Positions 12,404-20,225 of a stretch of DNA of 39,159 bases are shown here, piece by piece (the first letter of the stretch is position 1; every line of letters starts with the position of its first letter). The notes under the pieces were generated by a model. That model did no database searches. It worked only from the letters and a program-made list of their open reading frames with translations, and was not told where the DNA came from. The stretch is from Deltaproteobacteria bacterium (GTDB lineage Bacteria; Myxococcota; Myxococcia; Myxococcales; 40CM-4-68-19), in contig VBKL01000083.1 of assembly GCA_005879805.1 (NCBI GenBank), positions 1-39,159 on the forward strand, read 5' to 3'. Both the position numbers and the translations under genes were made by a program.

Positions 12404-12770
12404 CTTCATCGAGCATCAAGGCCAGCGCATCCTGCTGCTCGACTTCGCGCGCATCCGGGACCCGCAAATCGTCCTCCGCGAGATCGAGGAGGCCCGGAAG
12501 TTCATCGCGCAGCAGCCCAGGCGCAAGGAACTGCTCACGCTCGCCGACGTGTCCAAGCTGCGCTTCAACGACGACGTGCTGAAAGCATTCCGCGAGCTCA
12601 CCAAGCACGACGAGCCGTACGAGAAGGCCGCCGCGGTCTTCGGCCTCACCACGCTCGGCGCGGTGGCCTTCCGCGCCAACAATTTCATGACGGGCGGGCG
12701 GCTCAAGGGCTTCGAAAAGAAGGACGACGCGCTGAAGTGGCTGCTCGAACAGGCCGCTTCCAAGAGCTGA
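12393..12770 (+). CDS. STAS/SpoIIAA-like small protein
   Basis: A 125-residue soluble protein starting at a GTG that overlaps the end of the preceding gene by 11 bp, so the two may be translationally coupled. The N-terminal pattern (VSFIEHQGQRILLLDFARIRD, then LLTLADVSKLRFNDD) matches the alternating strands and helices of STAS/SpoIIAA-like domains that replace the classical phosphorylated loop with variable sequence. No conserved serine site could be assigned. The C-terminal FEKKDDALKWLLEQ helix is also usual for this fold. The function is unknown; a regulatory or lipid-binding role is possible but not shown. Confidence 0.6.
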   Translation: MPVSFIEHQGQRILLLDFARIRDPQIVLREIEEARKFIAQQPRRKELLTLADVSKLRFNDDVLKAFRELTKHDEPYEKAAAVFGLTTLGAVAFRANNFMTGGRLKGFEKKDDALKWLLEQAASKS

Positions 12771-12773
12771 GGC

Positions 12774-12806
12774 GTCGGCGGGCCGCTCCTCTGCCGGCTC
12801 GCCGAC
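12774..12806. terminator. bidirectional stem-loop between convergent genes
   Basis: GTCGGCGGGCCG at 12774-12785 pairs with CGGCTCGCCGAC at 12795-12806 across a nine-base loop. This makes a 12-bp stem with one G-U pair in RNA. It lies in the 48-bp gap between the convergent STAS-like gene and the OxlT-like gene. The position fits a shared terminator, although there is no T-run. Confidence 0.5.
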
Positions 12807-12818
12807 GGTCAGACCAGC

Positions 12819-14378
12819 TCAGCCCTTCATCGCCGGGATCACTCCATGCGGCGCCGGAGCGGCCTCCGCGTGGACCTCGGTGGTCGAAGGCACCTTCATC
12901 CTGCGCAGGACGAAGAAGGCGAGGAACGCCGCCGCGAGGTCGAAGACGATGGCGACGCTGAAGACTCCGGTCCAGCCGATCTTGGGCATCGTGAAGTGGG
13001 CATTGAACGGCGTCCAGATCCCGGGCACCACCGTGAGGATGATGCCGTAGGCGACGATGGCGAGTCCGATTGTGAAGAGCGCGTCGTGGGTCTTCTTCTT
13101 GAGCGGCGTGCGCAGGATGGTCGGCGCGAGGAAGTGGGCGAAGAACGCCAGCGCGCCCCCGACGAGGAGGAGGACGTCGGCGCGGAAGTCGAAGGCCTTT
13201 CCCGCGGCGAGCGCCGACCCGATCGGCACGAACACCGACGCGGTGCCTTTGGCCGTGTAGAGGAACCCGTAGTTTGCGGTGGCGTGCTTGCGGCCGAAGA
13301 AGTCGCCGCAGATGGCCGGCATGAGAGAGTAGATCTCGCCCCACCCGAAGAAGGTGAACGCGCTGAAGACGACGAACAGCTTTGGATTCGGCGCGAACTT
13401 GATGAGGAAGAAGATCGCGCAGGCTTCGAGGGCGAAGGCGAGCGCCATCGTCTTCTCGCGACCGATGTGGTCGGAGACCCAGCCCCAGAAGGGACGGCAG
13501 ATTCCGTTCAGCACCCTGTCCGCGGAGAGAGCGAACTGCAGCGCGGGCAAGGTGATGAAGAGGAAGCTGACGGGGATCTTGCTGACCTTGTAGTCGACCG
13601 CCATCGGGTTGAGCTGCGCGGTGGCCATCAGACCGCCGGTCGCGACCAGCGTCATCATCAGGTACATCACCCAGAACTGATGTGTCTGGGCCATCTGCCC
13701 CGAGGTGAAGTCCATGGCGCTCTGGCGGCGCTTGATCTCGGTGGCGGCGGTGGTCGCGGTCCAGCCGCGCGGCAGCCAGCCCGCGGGCGGCGCCTTGAGG
13801 AAAAGAGACGCGAAGACGACGACCGCGCCCTGGATGATGCCCCACTGGATGAACGCGGTCTGGTAACCGGCCGAGTTGATCAGGTTGGCGATCGGGGCGA
13901 CCGTGAATGCCGAGCCAGCGCCGAAGCCCGCGGCCGTGAGGCCCGCGGCGAGACCGCGGTGATCGGGGAACCACTTGAGCGCGCTGCCGATGGCGGTGCC
14001 GTAGACGATGCCGGCGCCGATGCCCGAGAACGCGTAGGCGAGATAGAGCTCGGTCAGGCTTTCTGCCCTGCCGCTCGCCACCCATCCGAAGCCGGCGAGG
14101 ACGCCGCCGATGAGCACGAGGAGCTTGGGGCCGAATCGATCGACGAGCCATCCCTCGAAGGGCACGAGCCATGTCTCGAGGAGCACGAAGACCGTGAAGG
14201 TGACCTGGACCGCCGCCTGATCGACGTTCAGATGCTTCTGCAGGGGCGGCACGAACAACGTCCAGCCGTACTGGAAGTTGGCCACCGCGACCATGCTGAG
14301 GATGCTGAAGAGGAGGATCAGCCAGCGGTTGTCGAGAATCGACGAGCCGGAGACCTGCCGCGGAGAACTCTCTGCCAT
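12819..14378 (-). CDS. oxlT: OFA-family MFS oxalate/formate antiporter (OxlT-like)
   Basis: A 519-residue inner-membrane carrier with about twelve membrane segments. The N-terminal helix FSILSMVAVANFQYGWTLF followed by VPPLQ is characteristic of the oxalate/formate antiporter family. The family's DRFGPK loop between helices 2 and 3 is also present. OxlT of Oxalobacter exchanges oxalate for formate. Here the upstream genes encode an oxalate oxidoreductase-like enzyme, so oxalate uptake is the natural reading. GGGGG lies seven to eight bases before the ATG. It is the last gene of the regulator-oxidoreductase unit but is set apart by a 110-bp gap with a strong stem-loop. A formate or other carboxylate substrate cannot be ruled out from sequence. 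Confidence 0.88.
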   Translation of the reverse strand: MAESSPRQVSGSSILDNRWLILLFSILSMVAVANFQYGWTLFVPPLQKHLNVDQAAVQVTFTVFVLLETWLVPFEGWLVDRFGPKLLVLIGGVLAGFGWVASGRAESLTELYLAYAFSGIGAGIVYGTAIGSALKWFPDHRGLAAGLTAAGFGAGSAFTVAPIANLINSAGYQTAFIQWGIIQGAVVVFASLFLKAPPAGWLPRGWTATTAATEIKRRQSAMDFTSGQMAQTHQFWVMYLMMTLVATGGLMATAQLNPMAVDYKVSKIPVSFLFITLPALQFALSADRVLNGICRPFWGWVSDHIGREKTMALAFALEACAIFFLIKFAPNPKLFVVFSAFTFFGWGEIYSLMPAICGDFFGRKHATANYGFLYTAKGTASVFVPIGSALAAGKAFDFRADVLLLVGGALAFFAHFLAPTILRTPLKKKTHDALFTIGLAIVAYGIILTVVPGIWTPFNAHFTMPKIGWTGVFSVAIVFDLAAAFLAFFVLRRMKVPSTTEVHAEAAPAPHGVIPAMKG

Positions 14379-14392
14379 GTTGACACCCCCTA

Positions 14393-14410
14393 TTGGAATG
14401 CGCGTTCCAA
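14393..14410. promoter_or_regulatory. near-palindrome upstream of the OxlT-like gene
   Basis: TTGGAA at 14393-14398 and TTCCAA at 14405-14410 flank TGCGCG, giving an 18-bp near-perfect palindrome 15 bp upstream of the ATG. It could be an operator, or part of the leader of a separate oxlT transcript. Confidence 0.3.
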
Positions 14411-14423
14411 CTTCGGGGACGCG

Positions 14424-14456
14424 TTCCCGGGGCGCGTGGGAGACACGCCCCGGGAA
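14424..14456. repeat. strong stem-loop between oxidoreductase beta and OxlT-like genes
   Basis: TTCCCGGGGCG at 14424-14434 and CGCCCCGGGAA at 14446-14456 are perfect complements, an 11-bp GC-rich stem. There is no T-run. In an operon this would suit partial termination or mRNA stabilisation, so that subunits and carrier are made in different amounts. Confidence 0.5.
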
Positions 14457-14488
14457 GCAAATCGAAAAGCCGAAAGTCTTAGTGAGCC

Positions 14489-15535
14489 CTACGCTGGTGG
14501 ACGATCCTCGTCAAGATGCTTCTGGAAGGGAATCACGCCCGGCACTACCCACTTGTTCCACATCTCATCGACCTTGCTCTGGAAATAATCGATGTCGTCG
14601 TCGGTGAAGTGAGCGAACCGTCCCTGCTTGAGCAGATAGTCGCGAACGGGCAGTCGCTTGACGCGGCCGTCGGCGATGTCGCGCGTCTTGCCGATGAGCT
14701 TGACCACGCCGTTCTCGACTTCATAGAGCGGCCAGGTCCCCGTCAAGACTGCGAGCTCGCCGAGCTCGTGGGAGAGCATCGGGTCGTAGTCCCAGCCCTT
14801 GGGGCAAGGATCGAGCGAGTGGATGAAGGTCGGTCCGCCGATGGAGAGCCCCTTGCGCACCGCGTTCATCGCGTGGACCGGATACGACATGCAGACCGTC
14901 GCCACGTACTTGCAGGTGGGGTGGCCGGCCGCCATCATCGCCGCGAAGTTCTTCTTCCAGCGGTGATGCATGATCCGCTTGGTCTTGCCCGGCGGGCTGA
15001 AGGTGGTGTGCGCGCCGTAGGGCGTCGACCCCGAGAGCTGGATGTCGGTGTTGGCGTACGACTCGTTGTCGTACATGAGGATGAGGCAGTTGTAGTCGGG
15101 ATGGGTGAGCGTCGCGGAGATTCCCGAGATGCCCATGTCCGCCCCGCCGCCGTCGCCGCAGAAGGCGATGACGTTGATGGGCTCGTCCTTGAACTTGCCC
15201 TTGCGCATGAGCGCCTTGAGCGCCGCGGCCGCGCCGAGCGCCGCCGCGCCCGAAGAGCCCAGCTGCGTGTGCATCCAGGGCACTACCCAGGAGGTGCTGT
15301 AGTACGTCGTGTTGGCGACGTACATGCAGCCCGTGCTCCCGAGGACGATGGTGCGCGGCCCCGCCGCTTTCACCATCAGCTTCATCACCAGGGCCGACTC
15401 GCAGCCCTGACAGGTGCGGTGGCCCGAGGTGAAGTACTCCTCGAGGGGCAGCTTCTTCACGCCCTTGAACAAGTCGAGCTTGTGGGGCGCCTTGTGGTGC
15501 GTCAGCTCTGCCAGTTCCCTGTCCGTCGTGGCCAT
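14489..15535 (-). CDS. oxalate oxidoreductase-like 2-oxoacid:ferredoxin oxidoreductase, beta subunit
   Basis: A 348-residue thiamine pyrophosphate-binding subunit. Seen: HRTCQGCESALV with a CxxC pair, GSTGCMYV with a third Cys, and VCMSYPVHAM with a likely fourth. Together these fit the four ligands of the beta-subunit [4Fe-4S] cluster. The TPP/Mg signature is CGDGGGADMGI followed by MYDNESYANTD, which carries the Asn of the active site. The family oxidatively cleaves 2-oxoacids and reduces ferredoxin; oxalate oxidoreductase does this on oxalate, releasing only CO2. The start is set by GGAGGG eight bases upstream. The gene follows alpha after 20 bp. All expected motifs are present. Assignment to oxalate rests mainly on the alpha subunit and the neighbours. 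Confidence 0.88.
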   Translation of the reverse strand: MATTDRELAELTHHKAPHKLDLFKGVKKLPLEEYFTSGHRTCQGCESALVMKLMVKAAGPRTIVLGSTGCMYVANTTYYSTSWVVPWMHTQLGSSGAAALGAAAALKALMRKGKFKDEPINVIAFCGDGGGADMGISGISATLTHPDYNCLILMYDNESYANTDIQLSGSTPYGAHTTFSPPGKTKRIMHHRWKKNFAAMMAAGHPTCKYVATVCMSYPVHAMNAVRKGLSIGGPTFIHSLDPCPKGWDYDPMLSHELGELAVLTGTWPLYEVENGVVKLIGKTRDIADGRVKRLPVRDYLLKQGRFAHFTDDDIDYFQSKVDEMWNKWVVPGVIPFQKHLDEDRPPA

Positions 15536-15555
15536 GTCTTTGTCCCTCCGCGCCG

Positions 15556-16611
15556 CTACTCGCGCAGCCCGATCCACTGCGTCGCCGGTTGCGGCTTCCC
15601 GCTCGCGGCCTGGGAAACGATCTCGCTCATCTTCCTCACGTCCGGCAGGGTCACCTCGCGGCCGCCCAGGCCGCAGATGAACCCGACCACCTGCGGCCGG
15701 TTCTCGGACTGGTAGAGCGCGGTGCGCACCTCGGTGGCGACCACGCCGGAGTGGTACGGCGAGCCGAGCGAGAAGTCGCGGTCGATGACGCCCACCGCCT
15801 TGAAGCGGCCGAGCGACTTCGCCAGCTCTTCCGCCGGGAAGGGCCGGAACCAGCGCAGGCGCACGAAGCCGACCTTCTTGCCCTCCTCGCGCATCTGCCG
15901 GATGGCGACGCGCACGGGATTGGACAGCGTCCCCATGCCGACGAGCACCACGTCGGCGTCGTCGGTCATGTACTCCTCGAAAAATGGATTCCCGTACTTG
16001 CGGCCGAAAATCCTCTCGAAGTCGGCATACGCCTCGCGGATGACGCCGGCAGAGCGCTCCATCGCGGCGGCCGTCCCGCGCCGGATCTCCATCAGCCAGT
16101 CCTCGTTCGCCTGGGGCGCGACGGTGATGGGGTTGTCGGGATGGAGGAGCAGGTCCTTGCGGTCATAGCGAGGCAGGAAGGCGTCCACTTTCGCCCGGGA
16201 GGGAATCTTCGGATCGTCGAGGGCGCGGTTGCCGACCATCGCGATCATCGGGATGCGCAAGGAGGGGGTGACGGTGAGGCATTCCATCGCGTACATCCAG
16301 CCCACGCCGGACGAGCCGGTGAAGACGCGGGCCCCGCAGGCGCTGGCGTGCTTCACGATCTCGAACTGCGAGTGCTCGCCTTCGGCGACGATGTACTCGC
16401 AGTCCATCTCGCCGTTGGCGACCAGCTTGGCGACGTACTGCATGACGGTGTCGTAAGGCCGGATCGGATAGGCCGTGATCACGTCGACGTCGGCGAGCTG
16501 GCAGGCCACGGCGATCGCTTCGCTGCCGGTGATGAGCGAGGTCTCGTCGCCCTGGGCCGGGGCCTTCTTCTTGGGCTCTTCGACATGCGGAGTGATGATT
16601 GCTTCTGCCAT
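15556..16611 (-). CDS. oxalate oxidoreductase-like 2-oxoacid:ferredoxin oxidoreductase, alpha subunit
   Basis: A 351-residue subunit with the pyrimidine-binding TPP fold (residues about 25-200) and the following domain (about 220-330). Where pyruvate enzymes carry YPITP, this protein has YPIRP, with Arg at residue 51. VGNRALDD supplies Arg129 and Asp132. As I remember the Moorella thermoacetica oxalate oxidoreductase structure, the oxalate-contacting residues are Arg31, Arg109 and Asp112 of alpha. All three match here with a constant offset of 20. This is the best sequence sign that the substrate is oxalate. GGGAG precedes the ATG. The gene lies 14 bp after the gamma-delta gene. Confidence 0.88.
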   Translation of the reverse strand: MAEAIITPHVEEPKKKAPAQGDETSLITGSEAIAVACQLADVDVITAYPIRPYDTVMQYVAKLVANGEMDCEYIVAEGEHSQFEIVKHASACGARVFTGSSGVGWMYAMECLTVTPSLRIPMIAMVGNRALDDPKIPSRAKVDAFLPRYDRKDLLLHPDNPITVAPQANEDWLMEIRRGTAAAMERSAGVIREAYADFERIFGRKYGNPFFEEYMTDDADVVLVGMGTLSNPVRVAIRQMREEGKKVGFVRLRWFRPFPAEELAKSLGRFKAVGVIDRDFSLGSPYHSGVVATEVRTALYQSENRPQVVGFICGLGGREVTLPDVRKMSEIVSQAASGKPQPATQWIGLRE

Positions 16612-16625
16612 GTGGAATCTCCCTT

Positions 16626-17819
16626 TCAGGCCTGGGTCTGCTTCTGCTGCTCGGCCTCGGCGGCCTGGATGATTGCGGGAACCTGCTCTTCGTACTGGCC
16701 CCGGAAGCGGAAGCCATGCGAGCGCTCGGGCCGCGTCGCGATGAGCGAAGCCAGGTTCGCCTTGTAGCCTTCGGCGTCCTTCCGGTACGCCTGCCACTGG
16801 CTCGAGTTGTCGCTGAAGTGCGTCTCGTTCACCATGGTGACGCAGTTCGGCTCGGGGCAGACCGCCTCGCAAACGCCGCAGCCGCAGCACGCCTCGAGGT
16901 TCGCGTCGTAGAGGTTTTCCGGCGTCACGTCGAAGCAGGAGTCCGGACAGGCGAGCCAGCAAAGGGTGCACTTGATGCACTTGTCGAAGTCGACCACCGG
17001 CCGCATGGTCCGCGTCGCGTACTTCTTGAAGGTGGGGTTGCGCGCCGGCTGGAATCCGCCTTCCGTGCCGGTGATGGGGTCCTTCATCTTGTGCCCGGGC
17101 GCGATGGAGGGGATGGCGATGCCGTCGCGCATCTCGTGCCACTTCGGCATCTCGAACTTGTAGGGCTCCTCTGGATTCCCCTGCGTCGGCTGCACCTCGT
17201 ACGTCGTCACCCGCTCGAACGAGCGCAGCGCCGAGGTGGCCTTCAACTCGTCCTTGGTGTCCTTGCGGATCACTTCCTGCACCGAGGCGAGGCTGAACAG
17301 CTCCGGGCAGACGCGGGCGATGGCGCCGAGGATGCGCACGTCGGTGTGGTCGTCCTTGTAGACCCAGAGCCCGGAGAAGCTCGGCTGCGCCTTGATGACG
17401 GCGAGCTGGTAGGGGGCCTCCTTGCGGTGGGCCATCTCCGCCAGGGCGGCGGGCTCTTCGAGGGATGTGACGATCAGCGTCCCGCCTGGTTTGACGAGCT
17501 TGTTGATCGGCTGCAGCCCGTACCAGGCCCAGGACTCGACGCCCTTGAACAGGGTGTCGTCGACGCAGATGCTGACGTCGACCTGGGTCGGCTCGTACTT
17601 CGCCATGCCCTCCTCGAGGGTCTGCTCGTCGGTGGCGACGATGGCGAAGGCTTTCGCCGGAATGCCGTTGCGCTCGGGGCTGTCGCCGTAGCGCCCGAAG
17701 GAGATGCCTGGCTTCCCCTCCTTGTGCGCGGCGAGCACGATGGCCCTGCTGATGTTCTTTGCCAGGTTCTTCTGGAAGATGCCTCGGTAGACGATTTCGA
17801 CTGCGTACAAACGACCCAT
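16626..17819 (-). CDS. oxalate oxidoreductase-like gamma-delta fusion subunit (2x[4Fe-4S])
   Basis: A 397-residue fusion. Residues 1 to about 190 are the gamma domain of 2-oxoacid:acceptor oxidoreductases (YRGIFQKNLAKNISRAIV; FGRYGDSPERNGIPAKA). From about 285 there is a bacterial-type two-cluster ferredoxin domain with CIKCTLCWLACPDSC and ACCGCGVCEAVCPEPNC. These supply eight Cys for two [4Fe-4S] clusters that carry electrons out to ferredoxin. A three-gene layout with gamma and delta fused is the arrangement known for Moorella oxalate oxidoreductase, whereas many pyruvate enzymes are one chain or four. The ATG has GGAGG about nine bases upstream. It begins 16 bp after the regulator gene, so the regulator and enzyme are co-transcribed. 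Confidence 0.88.
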   Translation of the reverse strand: MGRLYAVEIVYRGIFQKNLAKNISRAIVLAAHKEGKPGISFGRYGDSPERNGIPAKAFAIVATDEQTLEEGMAKYEPTQVDVSICVDDTLFKGVESWAWYGLQPINKLVKPGGTLIVTSLEEPAALAEMAHRKEAPYQLAVIKAQPSFSGLWVYKDDHTDVRILGAIARVCPELFSLASVQEVIRKDTKDELKATSALRSFERVTTYEVQPTQGNPEEPYKFEMPKWHEMRDGIAIPSIAPGHKMKDPITGTEGGFQPARNPTFKKYATRTMRPVVDFDKCIKCTLCWLACPDSCFDVTPENLYDANLEACCGCGVCEAVCPEPNCVTMVNETHFSDNSSQWQAYRKDAEGYKANLASLIATRPERSHGFRFRGQYEEQVPAIIQAAEAEQQKQTQA

Positions 17820-17835
17820 TTGGCAAACCCTCCGG

Positions 17836-18567
17836 TCAGAACTGCCGCATGACGATCGACTCGATTTCCTCGAGGTGCTTGCGCACCGCTTTCTCCGCGG
17901 CCTCGGGATCGCGCCGCTTGATTGCGCGCAAGACGCGCATGTGTCCCGCGTACGAGCGCTCGGGCCGGCCGGGCGCCTGCAGCGACCGGGCACGGCTCTC
18001 GCGCAAGAGGTCCATGAGAACGTCCAGCACCTTCAAGACAACGCTGTTCCGCGCCGCCTTGCCGATGACGTAGTGGAACTCGGAATCTTCCTCGATGCTC
18101 GGCTCGCCGCGCCGCAGCTTCACCGCCTGGCGCCGGAGGATGTCCTCGAGTTCCAGCACTTCCTCGACCGTGGCGTTCTTCGCCGCGCGCGCCGCGAGGC
18201 CTGGCTCGAGCATGCGGCGGACGTCGAGCAGCTCCGACACCAGCTCGCGCTTGCGCACCAGCACGGTGGCGAGGGGAACCACGAGCGAGTCGGCGGAGAG
18301 ATCGCGAACCACCGTCCCGGCGCCCTGCCGCGGCTCGAGGATGCCCATCACTTCCAGGGTGCGGACGGCGTCGCGGATCGAGCTGCGGGCGACGCCGAAA
18401 CGGGTGGCGAGCTCGCGCTCGGGGGGAAGTCGATCTCCCGGCTTCAGCGTTCCCTGGGCGATGAGCTTCTGGATCTGCTCCGCGACCTGCTCGTAGCGGC
18501 GCTCCTTGCGCACCGCCTCGAGCTCGATGGCGGCAGGCTCCTTGCGTGGGCGGAAGGTGTTCGTCAT
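17836..18567 (-). CDS. GntR-family (FadR/FCD subfamily) regulator of the oxalate genes
   Basis: A 243-residue regulator. Residues about 20-90 form the GntR winged helix (IQKLIAQGTLKPGDRLPPER; ELATRFGVARSSIRDAVRTL). Residues about 105-235 form the all-helical FCD sensing domain. Its D-x3-H (DSEFH) and later GHMRVL and KHLEEI histidines match the metal site that such proteins use with carboxylate ligands. It is the first gene of the oxidoreductase unit and divergent from the acyl-CoA synthetase. A TGGTCAGACCA palindrome 24 bp upstream of its start fits FadR/LldR-type operators, so autoregulation and control of both arms is likely. Oxalate or a derivative is the likely effector, by inference. 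I used the ATG giving MTNTF; the longer upstream frame looks non-coding. Confidence 0.87.
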   Translation of the reverse strand: MTNTFRPRKEPAAIELEAVRKERRYEQVAEQIQKLIAQGTLKPGDRLPPERELATRFGVARSSIRDAVRTLEVMGILEPRQGAGTVVRDLSADSLVVPLATVLVRKRELVSELLDVRRMLEPGLAARAAKNATVEEVLELEDILRRQAVKLRRGEPSIEEDSEFHYVIGKAARNSVVLKVLDVLMDLLRESRARSLQAPGRPERSYAGHMRVLRAIKRRDPEAAEKAVRKHLEEIESIVMRQF

Positions 18568-18590
18568 GCGAGACTTTCGTCGCCCCAAAT

Positions 18591-18601
18591 TGGTCAGACC
18601 A
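18591..18601. promoter_or_regulatory. probable GntR/FCD operator in the divergent promoter
   Basis: TGGTCAGACCA is a perfect palindrome around a central A. It has the same form as operators of FadR, LldR and other FCD regulators (TGGTC-n-GACCA). A further GACCAT half-site follows at 18605-18610, eight bases after the first GACCAT. The site lies between the regulator start (18567) and the acyl-CoA synthetase start (18699). Confidence 0.65.
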
Positions 18602-18698
18602 TCGGACCATCGCGCTTCGCGGACCGGTCTGTCAAGCCGACGGGCGTCGGGGGAAACTTTCCCTTGCGCTGCCGCAGTGCGGTGGCAAGCTCGCGCGA

Positions 18699-20225
18699 AT
18701 GAGCGCGGAGACGATCGCGGATCTTTTGCAGCAGGGTGCAGACGATAGAAGCGCCATCTGCGCCCCGGACGGTGCAAAACCTTTGCGTTACCGGGAGCTG
18801 CGCGAGCTCGTCGCGCGAACCGTCGCCGACCTGAACTCTTTCGGAGTGGGGCGTGGCGATCGCGTTGCGATGGTCCTGCCCAACGGACCCGAGGCCGCGA
18901 CTGCCTTCGTCGCCATCGCCGCGGGTGCCATCACCGCTCCCTTGAGCCCGCTGCTCCGGCCGGAGGAGTACCAGTTCAATCTCAGCGATCTGCGCGCGAA
19001 GATCCTGGTGGTGGAGGCGGGCACCGATTCGCCGGCCCGCGCGGTGGCGCAGAAGCTCGGGGTGCCCGTCGTCGAGCTGCATCTTTCGCGCGAGCAGGGC
19101 GCCGGATACTTCGCGCTGCGTCCCGTATCTCCGCTGAGCGGGTCGCCGTCGTCGCCGGGAATGGGGCAGACGGACGACGAAGCCCTGGTCCTGCACACCT
19201 CGGGATCGACGGCGCGCCCGAAGATCGTGCCGCTCTCGCAGCGGAACGTCCTCGCCTCGTCGCGGCACATCGCGACGACGCTGAAGCTCGTGCCCGAGGA
19301 CGTCTGCCTCAACATCATGCCGCTCTTCCACATCCACGGCTTGATGGCGGCGGTGCTCTCCTCGCTTCGCGCCGGCGCGCAGGTCTGCTGCACCCCCGGC
19401 TTCAACGGACTGCGCTTCTTCCACTGGCTCGACGAGGTGAAACCCACCTGGTACACGGCCGTCCCGACCATGCACCAGGCGATCCTCTCGCGCGCTTCGC
19501 GGCACGCCGATGTGGTGGCGAGGAGCCGGTTGCGGCTCATCCGCTCGTCCTCCGCCTCGCTCCCGCCGCCCGTGATGGCGGAGCTCGAGCGGACCTTCCG
19601 CGCGCCGGTGATCGAGGCGTACGGCATGACGGAGGCGGCGCACCAGATGACCTCGAATCCGCTGCCTCCGAAGCCCCGCAAGCCGGGGACCGTCGGCATC
19701 GCCGCGGGGCCCGAAGTGGCCGTCATGGGTGACGAAGGGAACATCCTCGGCCGCGGGCGCACCGGCGAGGTGGTGATTCGCGGCCCCAATGTCACCGCAG
19801 GGTACGAAGCGAACCCTTCGGCCAACGAGCAGGCCTTCATCGACGAGTGGTTCCGCACTGGCGACCAGGGCGAGATCGACTCGGAGGGCTACCTGAAGCT
19901 CACCGGTCGCCTGAAGGAGCTCATCAACCGCGGCGGCGAGAAGATCGGGCCCCTGGAGATCGACGCCGTCCTCATGGAGCATCCGGCGATCCAGCAATGC
20001 TGCGCCTTCGCCATGCCCCACGACAAGCTCGGCGAGGAGATCGCCGCCGCCGTCGTCGTCCGCGAAGGGAAGACGCTCACCGAGCGCGAATTGCAGCAGT
20101 TCGCCGAGAAGCACCTCGCCCATTTCAAGATCCCTCGCAAGGTCGTCTTCTTGAAGGAGATCCCAAAGGGGCCGACCGGGAAGCTGCAGCGCATCGGCCT
20201 CGCGAAGAAGCTGGGGCTCGGATGA
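18699..20225 (+). CDS. oxalyl-CoA synthetase (AAE3-like AMP-forming ligase)
   Basis: A 508-residue member of the ANL adenylating superfamily. Motifs are LHTSGSTARPKIVPLSQ (A3), YGMTEAAHQM (A5), WFRTGDQGEIDSEGYL (A7), GRLKELINRGGEKIGPLEID (A8) and a C-terminal PTGKLQR lysine. Close family features shared with plant AAE3 and yeast Pcs60 oxalyl-CoA synthetases, as I recall them, are MPLFHIHGLMAAVLSSL, TWYTAVPTMHQAIL, IRSSSASLPPPV, MTSNPLPP and the LINRGGEKI run. The length also agrees with AAE3 (about 514). It would convert oxalate, ATP and CoA to oxalyl-CoA. It diverges from the GntR gene and overlaps the next gene by ATGA. The substrate is inferred; a general short-chain acyl-CoA ligase is the alternative. 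Confidence 0.85.
   Translation: MSAETIADLLQQGADDRSAICAPDGAKPLRYRELRELVARTVADLNSFGVGRGDRVAMVLPNGPEAATAFVAIAAGAITAPLSPLLRPEEYQFNLSDLRAKILVVEAGTDSPARAVAQKLGVPVVELHLSREQGAGYFALRPVSPLSGSPSSPGMGQTDDEALVLHTSGSTARPKIVPLSQRNVLASSRHIATTLKLVPEDVCLNIMPLFHIHGLMAAVLSSLRAGAQVCCTPGFNGLRFFHWLDEVKPTWYTAVPTMHQAILSRASRHADVVARSRLRLIRSSSASLPPPVMAELERTFRAPVIEAYGMTEAAHQMTSNPLPPKPRKPGTVGIAAGPEVAVMGDEGNILGRGRTGEVVIRGPNVTAGYEANPSANEQAFIDEWFRTGDQGEIDSEGYLKLTGRLKELINRGGEKIGPLEIDAVLMEHPAIQQCCAFAMPHDKLGEEIAAAVVVREGKTLTERELQQFAEKHLAHFKIPRKVVFLKEIPKGPTGKLQRIGLAKKLGLG

Noticed and set aside
14489..17819. Calling the oxidoreductase a pyruvate:ferredoxin or 2-oxoglutarate:ferredoxin enzyme
   Set aside because: The YPIRP motif with Arg129/Asp132, the gamma-delta fusion, the OxlT-like carrier and the oxalyl-CoA genes all favour oxalate, although an assay would be needed to settle it.
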